Positions 55,493-64,000 of a stretch of DNA of 64,000 nt are shown here, one piece after another (position 1 is the stretch's first letter; each line of letters starts with the position of its first letter). A program made the position numbers and the translations under genes. The DNA lies in contig OV884056.1 in assembly GCA_930367215.1 (NCBI GenBank), positions 89,229,285 to 89,293,284 of the forward strand. The letters run 5' to 3'. The notes beneath the pieces were generated by a model. It was not told the origin of the DNA. It did no database searches and saw only the letters and a program-made list of their open reading frames with translations. Origin of the DNA: Pollenia angustigena (Eukaryota; Arthropoda; Insecta; Diptera; Polleniidae).

Positions 55493-55774
55493 ATGTTGAT
55501 TAAGTTAATCAAAGCCGTTCACACTTCATTTGAGGTGATTAAGATGGCAGATGATTATGAAAAAAAAACACAGCAAACAAATTTATATTTATTTAAAGTA
55601 TTAAAAATGGATAAAAATGCTTTTATAAAGTTATCAGAAGATTATTTTAATCATTTTAATGATGAAATTGTGAAAATTTATGAATTATTTAAGGAAAAAA
55701 ATAAAAACATTAAGCAGAAATCGTGGCCGGTTATACACGATCATGTTGGCGATTCTACATTATACTCAGTTTGA
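55493..55774 (+). CDS. Unknown small open frame after a PLE
   Basis: A 93-codon frame of normal, charged composition: MADDYEKKTQQTNLYLFKVL then KLSEDYFNHFNDEIVKIYEL. It resembles no family I know. The internal Met at 55544 (AAGATGG context) is a better start than the first. It lies between the PLE endonuclease and the 71-bp repeat, so it might be a short extra PLE gene, part of another element, or chance. Confidence 0.3.
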   Translation: MLIKLIKAVHTSFEVIKMADDYEKKTQQTNLYLFKVLKMDKNAFIKLSEDYFNHFNDEIVKIYELFKEKNKNIKQKSWPVIHDHVGDSTLYSV

Positions 55775-55780
55775 GGTATG

Positions 55781-56253
55781 TTCAGTGGATTCTATGTGGT
55801 TTATGAAGTAATTTAGTTGTAATCATGTCAATTTGAAGTGATTAACAAATCCCTTCAATGTATGGGAAATCATCTCGATTTTGAAGTGATTAGAGCTTGA
55901 TCACGTTCGAGCTGCTTATGAAGATGAAAAAAGAGATTACAAATTTTATAGATGCCAGACAGTTATAAAAGATGATTGTCTTCCAAAAAAGAGTACGTAT
56001 GGTTACCTTAGATTTATATCACGTACCCTGTAAAAACTTCGCTTACTTTTTCAAAATGTATAGCTTCTTTCACTCATTATTTAGTAGCTTTTATTCTATA
56101 ATAATTCTATAACTACCATATAAAAATAATGGCTTACTTTTGAATGCTTTCATTTTGGGGCATCCCTTATAAAATTCATTGGTTCAGTCGATTCTATGTG
56201 GTTTATGAAGTGATTTAGTTGTAATCATGTCAATTTGAAGTGATTAACAAATC
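55781..56253. repeat. Pair of 71-bp direct repeats
   Basis: TTCAGTGGATTCTATGTGGT...AAGTGATTAACAAATC at 55781-55851 recurs at 56183-56253 with two or three substitutions. Each contains GTGATTAACAAATCAC-like dyads. The intervening 330 bp has no recognised gene. Possibly the two ends of an insertion or an old partial PLE duplication. Confidence 0.75.
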
Positions 56254-56405
56254 ACTTTATGTTAAATTTTTAGTTTTTGTTATTATGGTTTTTGAAAAAA
56301 ATTGTTTATGACAAAAAGGTTTTTGAATTTAATTTATGACAAAAAATTTGTTCATAATTTTGTTATCGTTTTTTTGTTATTATTAAAATTTTGAAATTTA
56401 ATTTC

Positions 56406-56442
56406 CTGACGATGCTAACCAAAGGTTAGCAAAATATCGAAA
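56406..56442 (+). ncRNA. Hairpin in the PLE 3' region (copy 3), hammerhead-like context
   Basis: CTGACGA is followed by an 8-bp perfect stem (TGCTAACC / GGTTAGCA, loop AAA) and then AAATATCGAAA. CGAT/ATCG can pair around it. PLEs of many animals encode hammerhead ribozymes with CUGANGA and GAAA boxes; the spacing here is not canonical because 6-7 extra bases precede GAAA. A similar arrangement occurs at 62566-62600. Confidence 0.4.
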
Positions 56443-56769
56443 AAAATAAATATAATTTTTTATATATAAAAATACCTCAAGCTTAAATATTTAAAAGTAA
56501 TTATAACTCAGCACAGGGAAAAGCTTTACAAACCAATCGAAAAATTTTTTAATTTGTCATTTTAGTATATTGTTTAATTTTTAAAAGAGAAAATTGTTAA
56601 ATTGTGTTAAATAAGAAAGAAAAAACCCGTGAATAAGTCACTCAAAGATGTGCCAAAATATTGGTTAAAATTAACGTATAAAGTTTTATATAAATTAAAA
56701 AAAGACCTCAAACTTGATAATTAAATTATACAATTGTTGGGATTTTAACCACTATCCGATTTCGAGAAC

Positions 56770-57366
56770 ACACTATTTTGAACACAGAAGGTTATAAAAA
56801 ACGAAGATATATGCTTGAAATTTTACAGATAAATAAAGTTCCATTTGAGGAAAGAATAAGTTTTAAAAAAACAATGGCTGATAACACTGCTTTACAAATT
56901 TTTAATTTGGAAAAATACCAAGAACGCCACATGCCTAGATAAGTTAATTGGGAACTCATGAACACGAAAAACGCTGTAATTTTTTTTTCTTAGTACCGTT
57001 TTTTAGATAACGGTACTTTTATGTTTTTCGGTGTATGGTTCCACTCAAACCCTTGTGGAGCCCAACCAAAAAGTCCGACCGAAATAAATGGCATATCGTT
57101 GGAAAGGTAATGGAATGCCTTTTCCGTCGATATGCTGAAAATTTTTATCTGATAAGAAAGGGTTTGAGTGGGACCATACACCGAAAAAACTTAGATAAAT
57201 TACAGTTTTTTGGAAAAATTACAGCGTTTTTCGTGTCCAGAAAAATTTGTAAAGCAGTGTTATCAGCCATTGGTTTTTTAAAACTTATTCTTTTCTCAAA
57301 TGGAACTTTATTTAACTGTAAAATTTCAAGCATATACCTACGTTTTTTATAACCTTCTGTGTTCAA
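56770..57366. repeat. ~600-bp inverted repeat built on a PLE endonuclease fragment
   Basis: The plus reading at 56777-56940 (NTEGYKKRRYMLEILQINKV, MADNTALQIF) is the C-terminal end of a PLE GIY-YIG domain. The same coding lies on the minus strand at 57240-57366 (…MLEILQLNKVPFEKRISF). Between them, AACACGAAAAACGCTGTAAT and CGGTGTATGGTTCCACTCAA recur as complements. Arms total about 270 bp each with a spacer near 57060-57150. Confidence 0.85.
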
Positions 57367-57399
57367 AATAATGAGAAAATTAAAATAAATGATCTCTAA

Positions 57400-58290
57400 G
57401 AAGAGACAATACTGATACTAATACTTTACTCTTTGGAGGAGCTTAAAACTTTCTTCAAACCACAAAACTTACGGAAAATTCAGTTGCACCCTCTCCAAAT
57501 TTAGCTGTAATTAATTTGCAACACCAATCGTTAGAACTTGTAACTGGCATGTTATTGGAAGTGTTGCCGAAGACGTCATGGCAAAAAAACCTGCAAAATA
57601 CATGCTAAAATTATAAAAAATTAAGGTAATACACATTGAATTGTCCTTAAATAAAGGGATAAGGCCCTATGCTTCTTATAGGAGCCAAAGGAACCAACGA
57701 AGAAATTGTCCAAATTCGAAATGCTTGCCAGCCTCAATTTATATCACATAATTCAAATAACAATCTTGAGTGGATGCCTTGAAAAAAACGAGGAGTTCTC
57801 AATAAGCTCACTTCAGATCTGAAGTCCTTGGACGCAATCATAATTTTGAAAATTCTCAAGGGTCCAAAAAATTCATGATTTCTGAAATTGAAGTAGATTT
57901 TCAAAATAAAGGGTGATGAAAACCAACATCCAACGCGCTTTAAACGCGGACGTTAACCGCCTCCCTATAGGAAGTGGTAGTACTACCCAATAAATTACCT
58001 TGTTTCTTAAGGAACGCCTAACAGGCCCGTTAGTGGCCTAGGTGTATGCCGTACTGATTTGAGGTTGCATCTTTATTGCTTCATCCTCCTTTTGGCCGAA
58101 CGTAGCCTATTCTAAAGCCCGACATGTAGTTAGGACACAAACATTCACTACCAATTAAAAGGGGTCAAATTCCGACTGAGGGAGAAGACTAAGTACAGAC
58201 ATTGAGTTGTAAAGAAGAACAGCAAAGGGCCAGAACGAAACTTACAACAAATGTTGATAATTACATAAATGGAATAAGACTGAATTATTT
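57400..58290 (+). pseudogene. PLE 5' region, copy 4, with a GC-richer insertion
   Basis: 57410-57810 parallels 45870-46190 (CTTTGGAGGAGCTTAAAAC, ATGCTTGCCAGCCTCAATTT, GATGCCTTGAAAAAA), so it is the upstream part of a PLE. 57910-58200 is noticeably GC-richer (GCGCTTTAAACGCGGACG, CCTAGGTGTATGCCG) and unlike its surroundings; I cannot assign it. Coding resumes at 58262 with ADKGNTTVAMDKG. Confidence 0.55.
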
Positions 58291-58780
58291 TGAATGCAGA
58301 TAAGGGTAATACTACAGTAGCTATGGACAAAGGTAATTATTATATGACGATTAATAGTATTGTTCAGGACAATTTGACATATAGGAAATCAAATAAGGAT
58401 CCCACAAACAAAAAACAAAAGATGAATAATGATTTTATTCAAAAACTTTTCCATAAAAACATAATCACATCTACGGAGAGGAATAGACTAAAAACAAACG
58501 TGGCGTTCCTAAAATTCATAAGAGAGAATATCCATTACGACCAATTTGCTCAAGTACCAATTCTGCATCATATGACCTTTGTAAATATATTACAACAATT
58601 CTTAGGAAAGTAACAATAAATTCTAAATATCATGTAAAGGATTCTCTTCAATTTAAGGATAAAATAAGACATGTTGGGTTATTTGACAATGAAAAATTGG
58701 TTTCTTTCGACGTGATTTCATTATTGCCGAGTATACCAATAGATCTTGCTATAGATATAATAGAGGAAAAATGGAATATA
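58290..58780 (+). pseudogene. PLE reverse transcriptase, copy 4, N-terminal part
   Basis: The frame has NADKGNTTVAMDKGNYYMTI, KKQKMNNDFIQKLFHKNIIT and ERNRLKTN, the conserved N-terminal RT blocks of PLEs. After a frameshift, LVSFDVISLLPSIPIDLAID and EEKWNI (58690-58780) are palm A. It stops at the insertion at 58781. Confidence 0.85.
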
Positions 58781-59292
58781 CAGGCCTGTCATAGAATTCC
58801 ATTCCGATCGAAAGTGGTTTTAATTCCGTATTTTGCTTCTTCAGAAAACGAAAAAAGAAAAATTTTTTCGGAATGAAACCACTTTTGGTTTTCTAAGTGG
58901 AATTGATTGTTTCAGTATTTTATAACCGAAAAAAACTACTCAAAACTATTTTTTATGGATAAATAAATGTTTTTTATGATATAGATTGAAGAAATAACAC
59001 ACTTTTGATTTGTTTATTTTACTTTATATTGATGTTTTAAAAACAAAATAAATTCTTTACCGTTGCGTTGCCACTTTTTTTCCTCACAAACCACTTTTTT
59101 CATTGAACGAACATTGAACACAAAAATCATATGGTTTTTATGTAAAATTGCCATATCCAATTGTAAAACCAGAGTTGTTATAAATAAAACACATTTAACA
59201 AAATCGATCGGAATCTGAAGAAGCTAAAACGAAATCGATCGGAATTGAACATACGGAATTAAAACCATTCCGATCGGAATTTGTGAAACCTG
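58781..59292. mobile_element. hAT-like MITE, 512 bp, inside PLE RT
   Basis: CAGGCCTGTCATAGAATTCC and complement of CAGGTTTCACAAATTCCGAT; ATTCCGATCGGAA-type dyads recur near both ends. It interrupts EEKWNI and the following IKEFTNFEREQLLRIL. Flanks share only ATA, so the target duplication is short or decayed. Confidence 0.75.
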
Positions 59293-59676
59293 ATAATTAA
59301 GGAATTTACAAACTTTGAAAGGGAACAGCTTTTACGTATTCTTAGTTTCTGTATAATAGATAATAGATATTTTCAAGTGGATAATAACATATATGTACAA
59401 CAAGAGGGACTTACAATGGGAGCACCAGCATCGCCAATTATAGCAGATATAGTCATGGAGAAATTATTAGATACTTGTATTGCAAAATTGACTATAAAAT
59501 CAAAAATTATGAAAAAATATGTTGATGATTTATTTTGCATTATTGAAGAATCGGAAATAGAAAATGTTTTGGAATAGTCATCTCATTTCATCCGGACATA
59601 AGATTTACTATTGAGAAAAAGTGTAACTTAAAATTTCCATATTTGATACTTTGTTAATAAGAAAAACGGATAAATT
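59293..59676 (+). pseudogene. PLE RT palm, copy 4
   Basis: EFTNFEREQLLRILSFCIID, then DNNIYVQQEGLTMGAPASPI, ADIVMEKLLDTCIAKL, KKYVDDLFCIIEESEIENVL: the catalytic YVDD box is intact. A stop at 59575 and a frameshift precede the next insertion at 59677. Confidence 0.88.
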
Positions 59677-60120
59677 CCCAGCAAAAACTTTACTTACCTG
59701 GTAAGTTAGCAAATAATGTTGGAGAAAGTAAACACTACTTATTTTTCGGCTGAATAACTACTTATTTTTGTTCGAGGTGTCCAAAGAATTCAGTACTTAC
59801 AAAATACACTTACTAGAAGTCAAAAAATACCTAGTTATTATTTAATTACTAGTAAGTTGAATTGTAAGTACTTACAATAAACTTACCAGAAGCCAAAAAA
59901 TCACTAGTTAATAGACCTAATAAGTAGTTATTGAGTACGTTACCAGTAAGCAAATATTCAGTAGTGAAAATAACAGAAGTAATAAGTAGTTGCTGAGGTC
60001 ATACTAGTAAGTACTTATTAAAGTTATCAGAATAATGACAATTGTAATGACAACTACTTACCAGGTAATGTATGAAATAACTACCACCTATTACTAAAAA
60101 TCAAAAAGTTTTTCCTGGGT
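59677..60120. mobile_element. CCCAG-ended MITE, 444 bp, inside PLE RT
   Basis: CCCAGCAAAAACTTTACTTA and complement of CCCAGGAAAAACTTTTTGAT, with ACTTACCTGGTAAGT-type dyads throughout. TT lies on both sides; removing the element and one TT joins TDK to LLMDWYQKPT in frame. Shares the CCCAG terminus with 35273 and 35839. Confidence 0.85.
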
Positions 60121-60203
60121 TATTAATGGATTGGTACCAAAAGCCAACTTCTTCTGGTAGAATTATTAATTTTTTTCTCCAAACATCCAAAGAGGGTTAT
60201 AAT
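60121..60203 (+). pseudogene. PLE RT/linker piece, copy 4
   Basis: Reads LLMDWYQKPTSSGRIINFFL then SKEGYN before the next insertion; equivalent to LLKDWYQKPTASGRIIN in copy 3. Confidence 0.85.
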
Positions 60204-61231
60204 CAGGGAAACCAGAAATATGCAATTGCATGTTTTTCCTTGTGCGACTAATGAAGGCAGAAACAATATATTTATCCGTTTTAGAGCTTTTTACGAATTT
60301 TGGCATCGATTTGTTAGTGCATATTTTTGCATATTTTACCATTTGCAGCATATTTTAGTTAAAAGAGCCTTTTTGCAGCATTTTTTAGTTTTATAGCGCA
60401 TAGTTTGCCTTTTTAATGCATATTTTGATATTCTAAGATGCCTACAATAGCTTTCGCTGTAAATAAAAAAATTTTTTTTTATTCCGAAAATCTGTTACTT
60501 TAATTTGGCTGTAATTAATTTTTACTCTTAAATTGTAAGACAAAGCAGGTTGTCGTTAAGAATAAATGTTATGCGATTTGTTTCTAGACCAATCTTTTAG
60601 TATTCCAATTGACTCAGAATCACTTTTTAAAGTGATCTATCGATGTCCATCCATCCGCCTGGCTGGTTGTCTGTCCATGTTAGCCTTGTGCGCAGAGTAC
60701 AAGTTCCAATTTTGTAGATAATTTGATCAAATATGGACGAAGTCTATGCAAATGGTGAGAATCGGTCTATAATTTCACATCCAAATTAGACCCTTTGTGT
60801 CCGCAAGCTATCTCATTAGGATGGTATTTAAATTAAATTCGTGCCAAAAATATTTTACTTCAAACTAAATTACTTTCGAATCGGTTCACATTTGCTTAAA
60901 GCTCCCGTCCTTAACTAGTTTTAAATTCCTTTAAAATGTAAACATTTGTTAACATTTTAGCGAACGTACCTAAAATCCCTTTAAGACAATAACCCATATG
61001 GATGTTAATATCTAGATAATATTCGGCGCAAATATCTCTTATATGAATTTTAACCTTTTTAAGTTTTTTTTTTAGATTTTGTTATTAAATTGTTGAATAT
61101 TGTGCCTTCAAATGAGCAATTTTAATTTTTAGGGCATATTTTTAACATTTTTCAGGGCATATTTTCCAGTTTTTACTGCATATTTAATGCGCATAAAACG
61201 TGTTTTTTAGAGCATATTTCTGGTTTCCCTG
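60204..61231. mobile_element. hAT-type element, 1.03 kb, in PLE linker
   Basis: A 20-bp perfect inverted end, CAGGGAAACCAGAAATATGC, at 60204 and complemented at 61231. Octamers GTTATAAT (60196-60203) and GTTATAGT (61232-61239) match 7 of 8. GCATATTTT repeats are dense near both ends. The middle (60615-60830) matches the dispersed repeat at 32310-32540. Confidence 0.88.
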
Positions 61232-61977
61232 GTTATAGTTAATACTGTAAAAAATCTTATAGAAAGAATACTGAGAATAAGTGACTTAGAATTTAATAAC
61301 AGGAATTTAAAACGAATTAGGGATATTTTGAGGGATAATTGTTTTCCAATAAAACTAATATCACATTTAATAGGACAATGCAATAACCATAAGGCAAACA
61401 AACCACTTGAATATAATTGCAGAGCCAACAATTTACAAATCACTGTCATATATTCCTAAAATATCGAAACGTTTAGAAAAGTCGAAAATATTCGACACAA
61501 GGACATGAAAAACAGCACATAAATCATATAATACAGTTGGTAAATTATTCATTAGGACTAAGGATAAAGTACATAAGTTAGAAATGTCGAATGTAGTTTA
61601 TAAAATACCTTGTAAGGGAAATAGAACAATGCAACAAAGTAAATGTAAGTACGACAAAGAATAAATTGAAAACTAGAATTTCGGGTCACAAATCAAATCA
61701 AAAGTTTAGGGATATTTCATCACAAAAAACCAGCATTAACAGCCCACTGTGCCAGTTTAGATCACTCTCCGGACTTTGAGAATGTATCAGTTTTAAACAC
61801 AGAAAAAAATAAAAGCGACGTTTAATGCTAGAAATGTTGCAAATCATTAAGGCACCAGAATTGTTAAGAATTCATTTTAAATCGGACACGGAAAATGTAG
61901 CACAAAATTATAGAAATTTAGTTTATAAAAACAAAACAGGAAATAAAAAAAAATTTTTTAGAATGTAATAGATTATC
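61232..61977 (+). pseudogene. PLE linker and GIY-YIG endonuclease, copy 4, degraded
   Basis: 61240-61390 reads NTVKNLIERILRISDLEFNN and RDILRDNCFPIKLI. The endonuclease is in shifting frames: NVVYKIPCKGN (61591), TRISGHKSNQKFRDIS-like coding, then RRLMLEMLQIIKAPELLRIH and HFKSDTENVAQNYRNLVY (61815-61925). The YIG strand region is scrambled by an indel near 61630. Confidence 0.8.
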
Positions 61978-62210
61978 GGGTATGTTCTGTAAATCGAAAT
62001 GAAGTGAATTTAAAATCGAACAAATTTTGAAAATGAGCCTGAAAAGAAAGTTCACAAAAATATTCCTTTTAATAAACGCCATACTTTGAGTACCAATTAT
62101 ATTTACAAGAACAACTCTTAAAAACAGGAAAATACTCATTTTGTAAATAATTGAAATCAAAATCTCGTTCGATTTTAAATCCACTTCATTTCAATTTGTA
62201 GAACATACCC
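61978..62210. mobile_element. MITE, ~233 bp, GGGTATGTTCT ends
   Basis: GGGTATGTTCTGTAAATCGA and complement of GGGTATGTTCTACAAATTGA; arms about 45 bp (to TTTAAAATCGAAC). It lies just after the PLE coding region. Its right edge was itself hit by the next element. Confidence 0.8.
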
Positions 62211-62448
62211 AAGGCCCATCTATCAGGTCTGCTTGCTTGTACAAAAACAAAAAACGTTTCTTTTTAGTTGTCAAAAATTTACTACCACATATACAAAGCA
62301 AAAGGAAAAACGTGTATGTGTGGCAAACCATAAACGTAAACAAAAGTATACATGCACATGTAAGCAAAATGTAAACAACTTTTGACAACGAAAAAGAACA
62401 TAAACAATGATCATCAGGCTTCTTGCGCAGACCTTTTCAATGGGCCTT
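62211..62448. mobile_element. MULE-like MITE, 238 bp, 10-bp target duplication
   Basis: AAGGCCCAT ends, with inner imperfect inverted arms (TTTTTAGTTGTCAAAAATTT versus complement of TTTTGACAACGAAAAAG). GAACATACCC is repeated at 62201-62210 and 62449-62458, i.e. it landed in the end of the preceding MITE. Nine to ten bp duplications suggest MULE type. Confidence 0.75.
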
Positions 62449-62458
62449 GAACATACCC

Positions 62459-62720
62459 GTATTTGTATAAAAATTTTTTTAATTGTAAATAATTTTTTCT
62501 ATGTGACAATTGTTTTTTATTTTTTCATATTTTTGTGAACGTTATTTTAATTATTTAATTATTTCCTCGACGATGATACACATTGCTATATCGAAATATG
62601 GAAACTATAAAACAAATGTTATCGAATTTTTTATATAAAAAAGAAAAACCTCAAGCTTAATAAATTATATTGCAATAAAAAAAATAGTTTTTATGTAAAG
62701 AAAAGACCTCAAGATTTATA
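62459..62720 (+). other. PLE 3' region, copy 4, with hairpin
   Basis: 62566-62600 (CGACGATGATACACATTGCT then ATATCGAAATATGG) parallels the hairpin context of copy 3. The downstream TATAAAAAAGAAAAACCTCAAGCTTAATA parallels 56460-56490 (…AAAATACCTCAAGCTTAAATA), showing that the PLE 3' ends are shared. Confidence 0.6.
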
Positions 62721-62799
62721 AAATGAATATAAATTTATATACAAATATTAAAATATGTTATAAATAGAAACAGAAGAAGAAAAATCTAAAGTTGAAAAT

Positions 62800-63085
62800 A
62801 TACCGTATCAGACTTGAATCGGATCCCTCTCATGTACTAAGCAGCTTCAACGAGACCAGATATCGCTCATATAGTAAGAGTACTTAGTCGATACAATACC
62901 ATCTAAGATAATAAGTACTGGATACCGACTAAGAGGGAATTTTGCGTTACTTGAAAGGTACTCAATATATTTGCCTGCATTATAAAGTAACAAAAAAGCG
63001 ATAACCTGGCTATAATGATGCAGACTGGGGAGCCATTATATATTCGTTAAAATATTATAAACGAGATATATTTTCCAATTACCTA
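62800..63085 (+). pseudogene. Ty1/copia RT-RNase H junction fragment
   Basis: STRPDIAHIVRVLSRYNT (62850 on) followed, after a frameshift, by ILRYLKGTQYICLHYK and GYNDADWGA (62943-63040). This is the conserved copia sequence linking RT to RNase H, including the catalytic-site D-A/S-D-W. No LTRs or other copia genes were found. Confidence 0.75.
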
Positions 63086-63302
63086 ATGCTGCTATAAGTC
63101 GGGACTTACGAAAATAAAGAACTGCCGCAATTCCAACAACCCAAGCAGAATAAATGTCGCTCTAGGAATCCACAAAAGAAGCAAAGATTAAGGAAGATTT
63201 TTAGAAGAAATTTTGGGTTAACAAAATACAATCTAAATTTACAACGACAAACCAAGGACCTGGGCAAGAATGCAATATTTCACAATATAAAACAAGTATG
63301 AA

Positions 63303-63345
63303 AGTATAGTCGGTCAAGCCCGACCATATGATACCCTACACCACA
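63303..63345. repeat. Dispersed repeat end, GGTCAAGCCCGACCATATG
   Basis: TAGTCGGTCAAGCCCGACCA, then ATACCCTACACCAC, is the inverted counterpart of 33139-33185. It probably marks the end of a dispersed repeat family. Confidence 0.6.
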
Positions 63346-63391
63346 GTATTTAAAAACACATCATGCTTATGTGTCCTTATAAATATGGATT

Positions 63392-63725
63392 TATCTATGT
63401 TTATAAAGTTCATTAAAATTTTTTTGAAAGTTTGTGAGAGGCAGAAATTGCCCCCTAGCTCCTCTTGTGGTCCTTTTTTTGAAATACTGTATAGCTTATT
63501 TGCCCCTATAGATATGGAAATATCTATGGTTTAAATTTCATTAAAATAGGTTTGAGGGGCAGAAGTTGCCCCTATCTCCCCTCGTGGTCCTATTTTTTAA
63601 AAAATTCATACCTTTTGTGTCCATATAGATATAGTCCTATCTATGTTTTAAATTTCATTAAAATCGGTTTGATAGTTTCTGAGAGGAAGAAATTTCCCCT
63701 TATCTTCCCTCGTTGTCCTACGATT
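63392..63725. repeat. Degenerate tandem repeat, three ~110-bp units
   Basis: Each unit runs ATCTATGttTtAAATTTCATT, then AAAATnGGTTTGA, GAGGnAGAAnTTnCCCC, and CTCGTGGTCCT. Starts near 63392, 63506 and 63637. The small frames across it are artefacts of the repeat. Confidence 0.75.
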
Positions 63726-64000
63726 CGGCTTATTTTGAATAGGCTAAGTCCTTGTGCCAATAAGAATCTATTGTGGTATAGGTATAAAAAGATATGAATA
63801 TGCGTAATAATTTTGCTCACACTTAACAATTGTTTGACGAAAAAACACGAAACAAGCGCGACCACTCAATCTTCCAACCATTTATAATTGGGGTATTCAC
63901 AAGGTATGCTATCATGTTATATTGTCATAATGTTCTACCATTTTACAATGGTTTATAAACAAAAACTGTCTTAAATTAATAGAAGTTGGCTTGCTATGTT
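63726..64000. other. Window end, nothing recognised
   Basis: AT-rich; GGGGTATTCACAAGGTATGC at 63891 could be a MITE end whose partner lies outside the window. Confidence 0.3.

Larger units (their letters stand above)
53942..56760 (+). mobile_element. Penelope-like element, copy 3, main part
   Basis: Continues the RT begun at 48064. RT palm, linker, GIY-YIG endonuclease and a 3' UTR with a hairpin (56406-56442) follow in order; the end is set only roughly where TACCTCAAGCTTAAATA-like tails fade. This is the best-preserved of the PLE copies. See the separate coding entries. Confidence 0.8.

Noticed and set aside
55493..55774. Host protein-coding gene
   Set aside because: Composition is plausible, but there is no recognisable domain, no second exon or promoter evidence, and it sits inside a PLE cluster; listed as unknown.
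56406..56442. Canonical hammerhead ribozyme
   Set aside because: CUGANGA and GAAA are present, but extra unpaired bases separate the stem from GAAA and I could not build stems I and III. Kept only as a candidate RNA element.
1..64000. CRISPR array or prokaryotic operons
   Set aside because: No regularly spaced repeats with unique spacers and no bacterial-type gene packing; repeats here are transposon ends and tandem duplications.

Overview
This window is AT-rich, intron-poor and packed with transposable elements. The repertoire (Jockey-clade LINE, 17.6/297-type Gypsy element with a tRNA-Ser-like primer site, Penelope-like elements, Foldback/NOF-like Mutator element, P-like and CGGBP1-like hAT genes, many MITEs) points to an intergenic or heterochromatic stretch of a dipteran genome, probably a higher (schizophoran/calyptrate) fly; the species call is inference. 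I found no host gene, no intact transposase or polymerase and no CRISPR. All coding matter I recognise is decayed transposon sequence.

Layout. 0.2-3.2 kb: a 3-kb hAT-type element with a perfect 8-bp target duplication, carrying a 5'-truncated Jockey LINE. 5.1-12.5 kb: a LINE 3' end, then a nearly identical 3.56-kb tandem duplication. 6.8-14.9 kb: two Mutator (MULE)-type elements whose ends are built from arrays of a GAAATAACTCCCAA-like motif, as in Drosophila Foldback/NOF; both have perfect 8-bp target duplications and carry different parts of one FLYWCH/MULE transposase. 15.1-17.1 kb: several MITEs. 15.8-21.7 kb: a Gypsy element (minus strand) with both LTRs; a piece of its RT is copied at 22.7-23.4 kb between 149-bp direct repeats. 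23.9-27.8 kb: a CGGBP1-like hAT transposase gene (minus) cut by four MITEs of different types, each with readable target-site duplications. 27.8-39 kb: mostly MITEs and AT-rich filler. 39.5-62.7 kb: at least four Penelope-like (PLE) copies, nearly all on the plus strand, repeatedly invaded. One is split by a 5.45-kb element with 8-bp target duplications, long inverted arms and P-transposase-like relics; another is split by three successive insertions. 62.8-63.1 kb: a copia fragment, then a degenerate tandem repeat.

How the parts relate. The window reads as a stack of insertions. Because several MITEs landed in recognisable coding sequence, removing element plus one target copy restores the reading frame, which fixes element ends and relative ages independently of any database. 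The most promising items are the FB/NOF-like MULE pair, the four-fold interrupted CGGBP1-like hAT gene, the P-like inverted element inside a PLE, and a conserved hairpin 3' of the PLE coding regions. All boundaries were read by eye; nothing was computed or searched.
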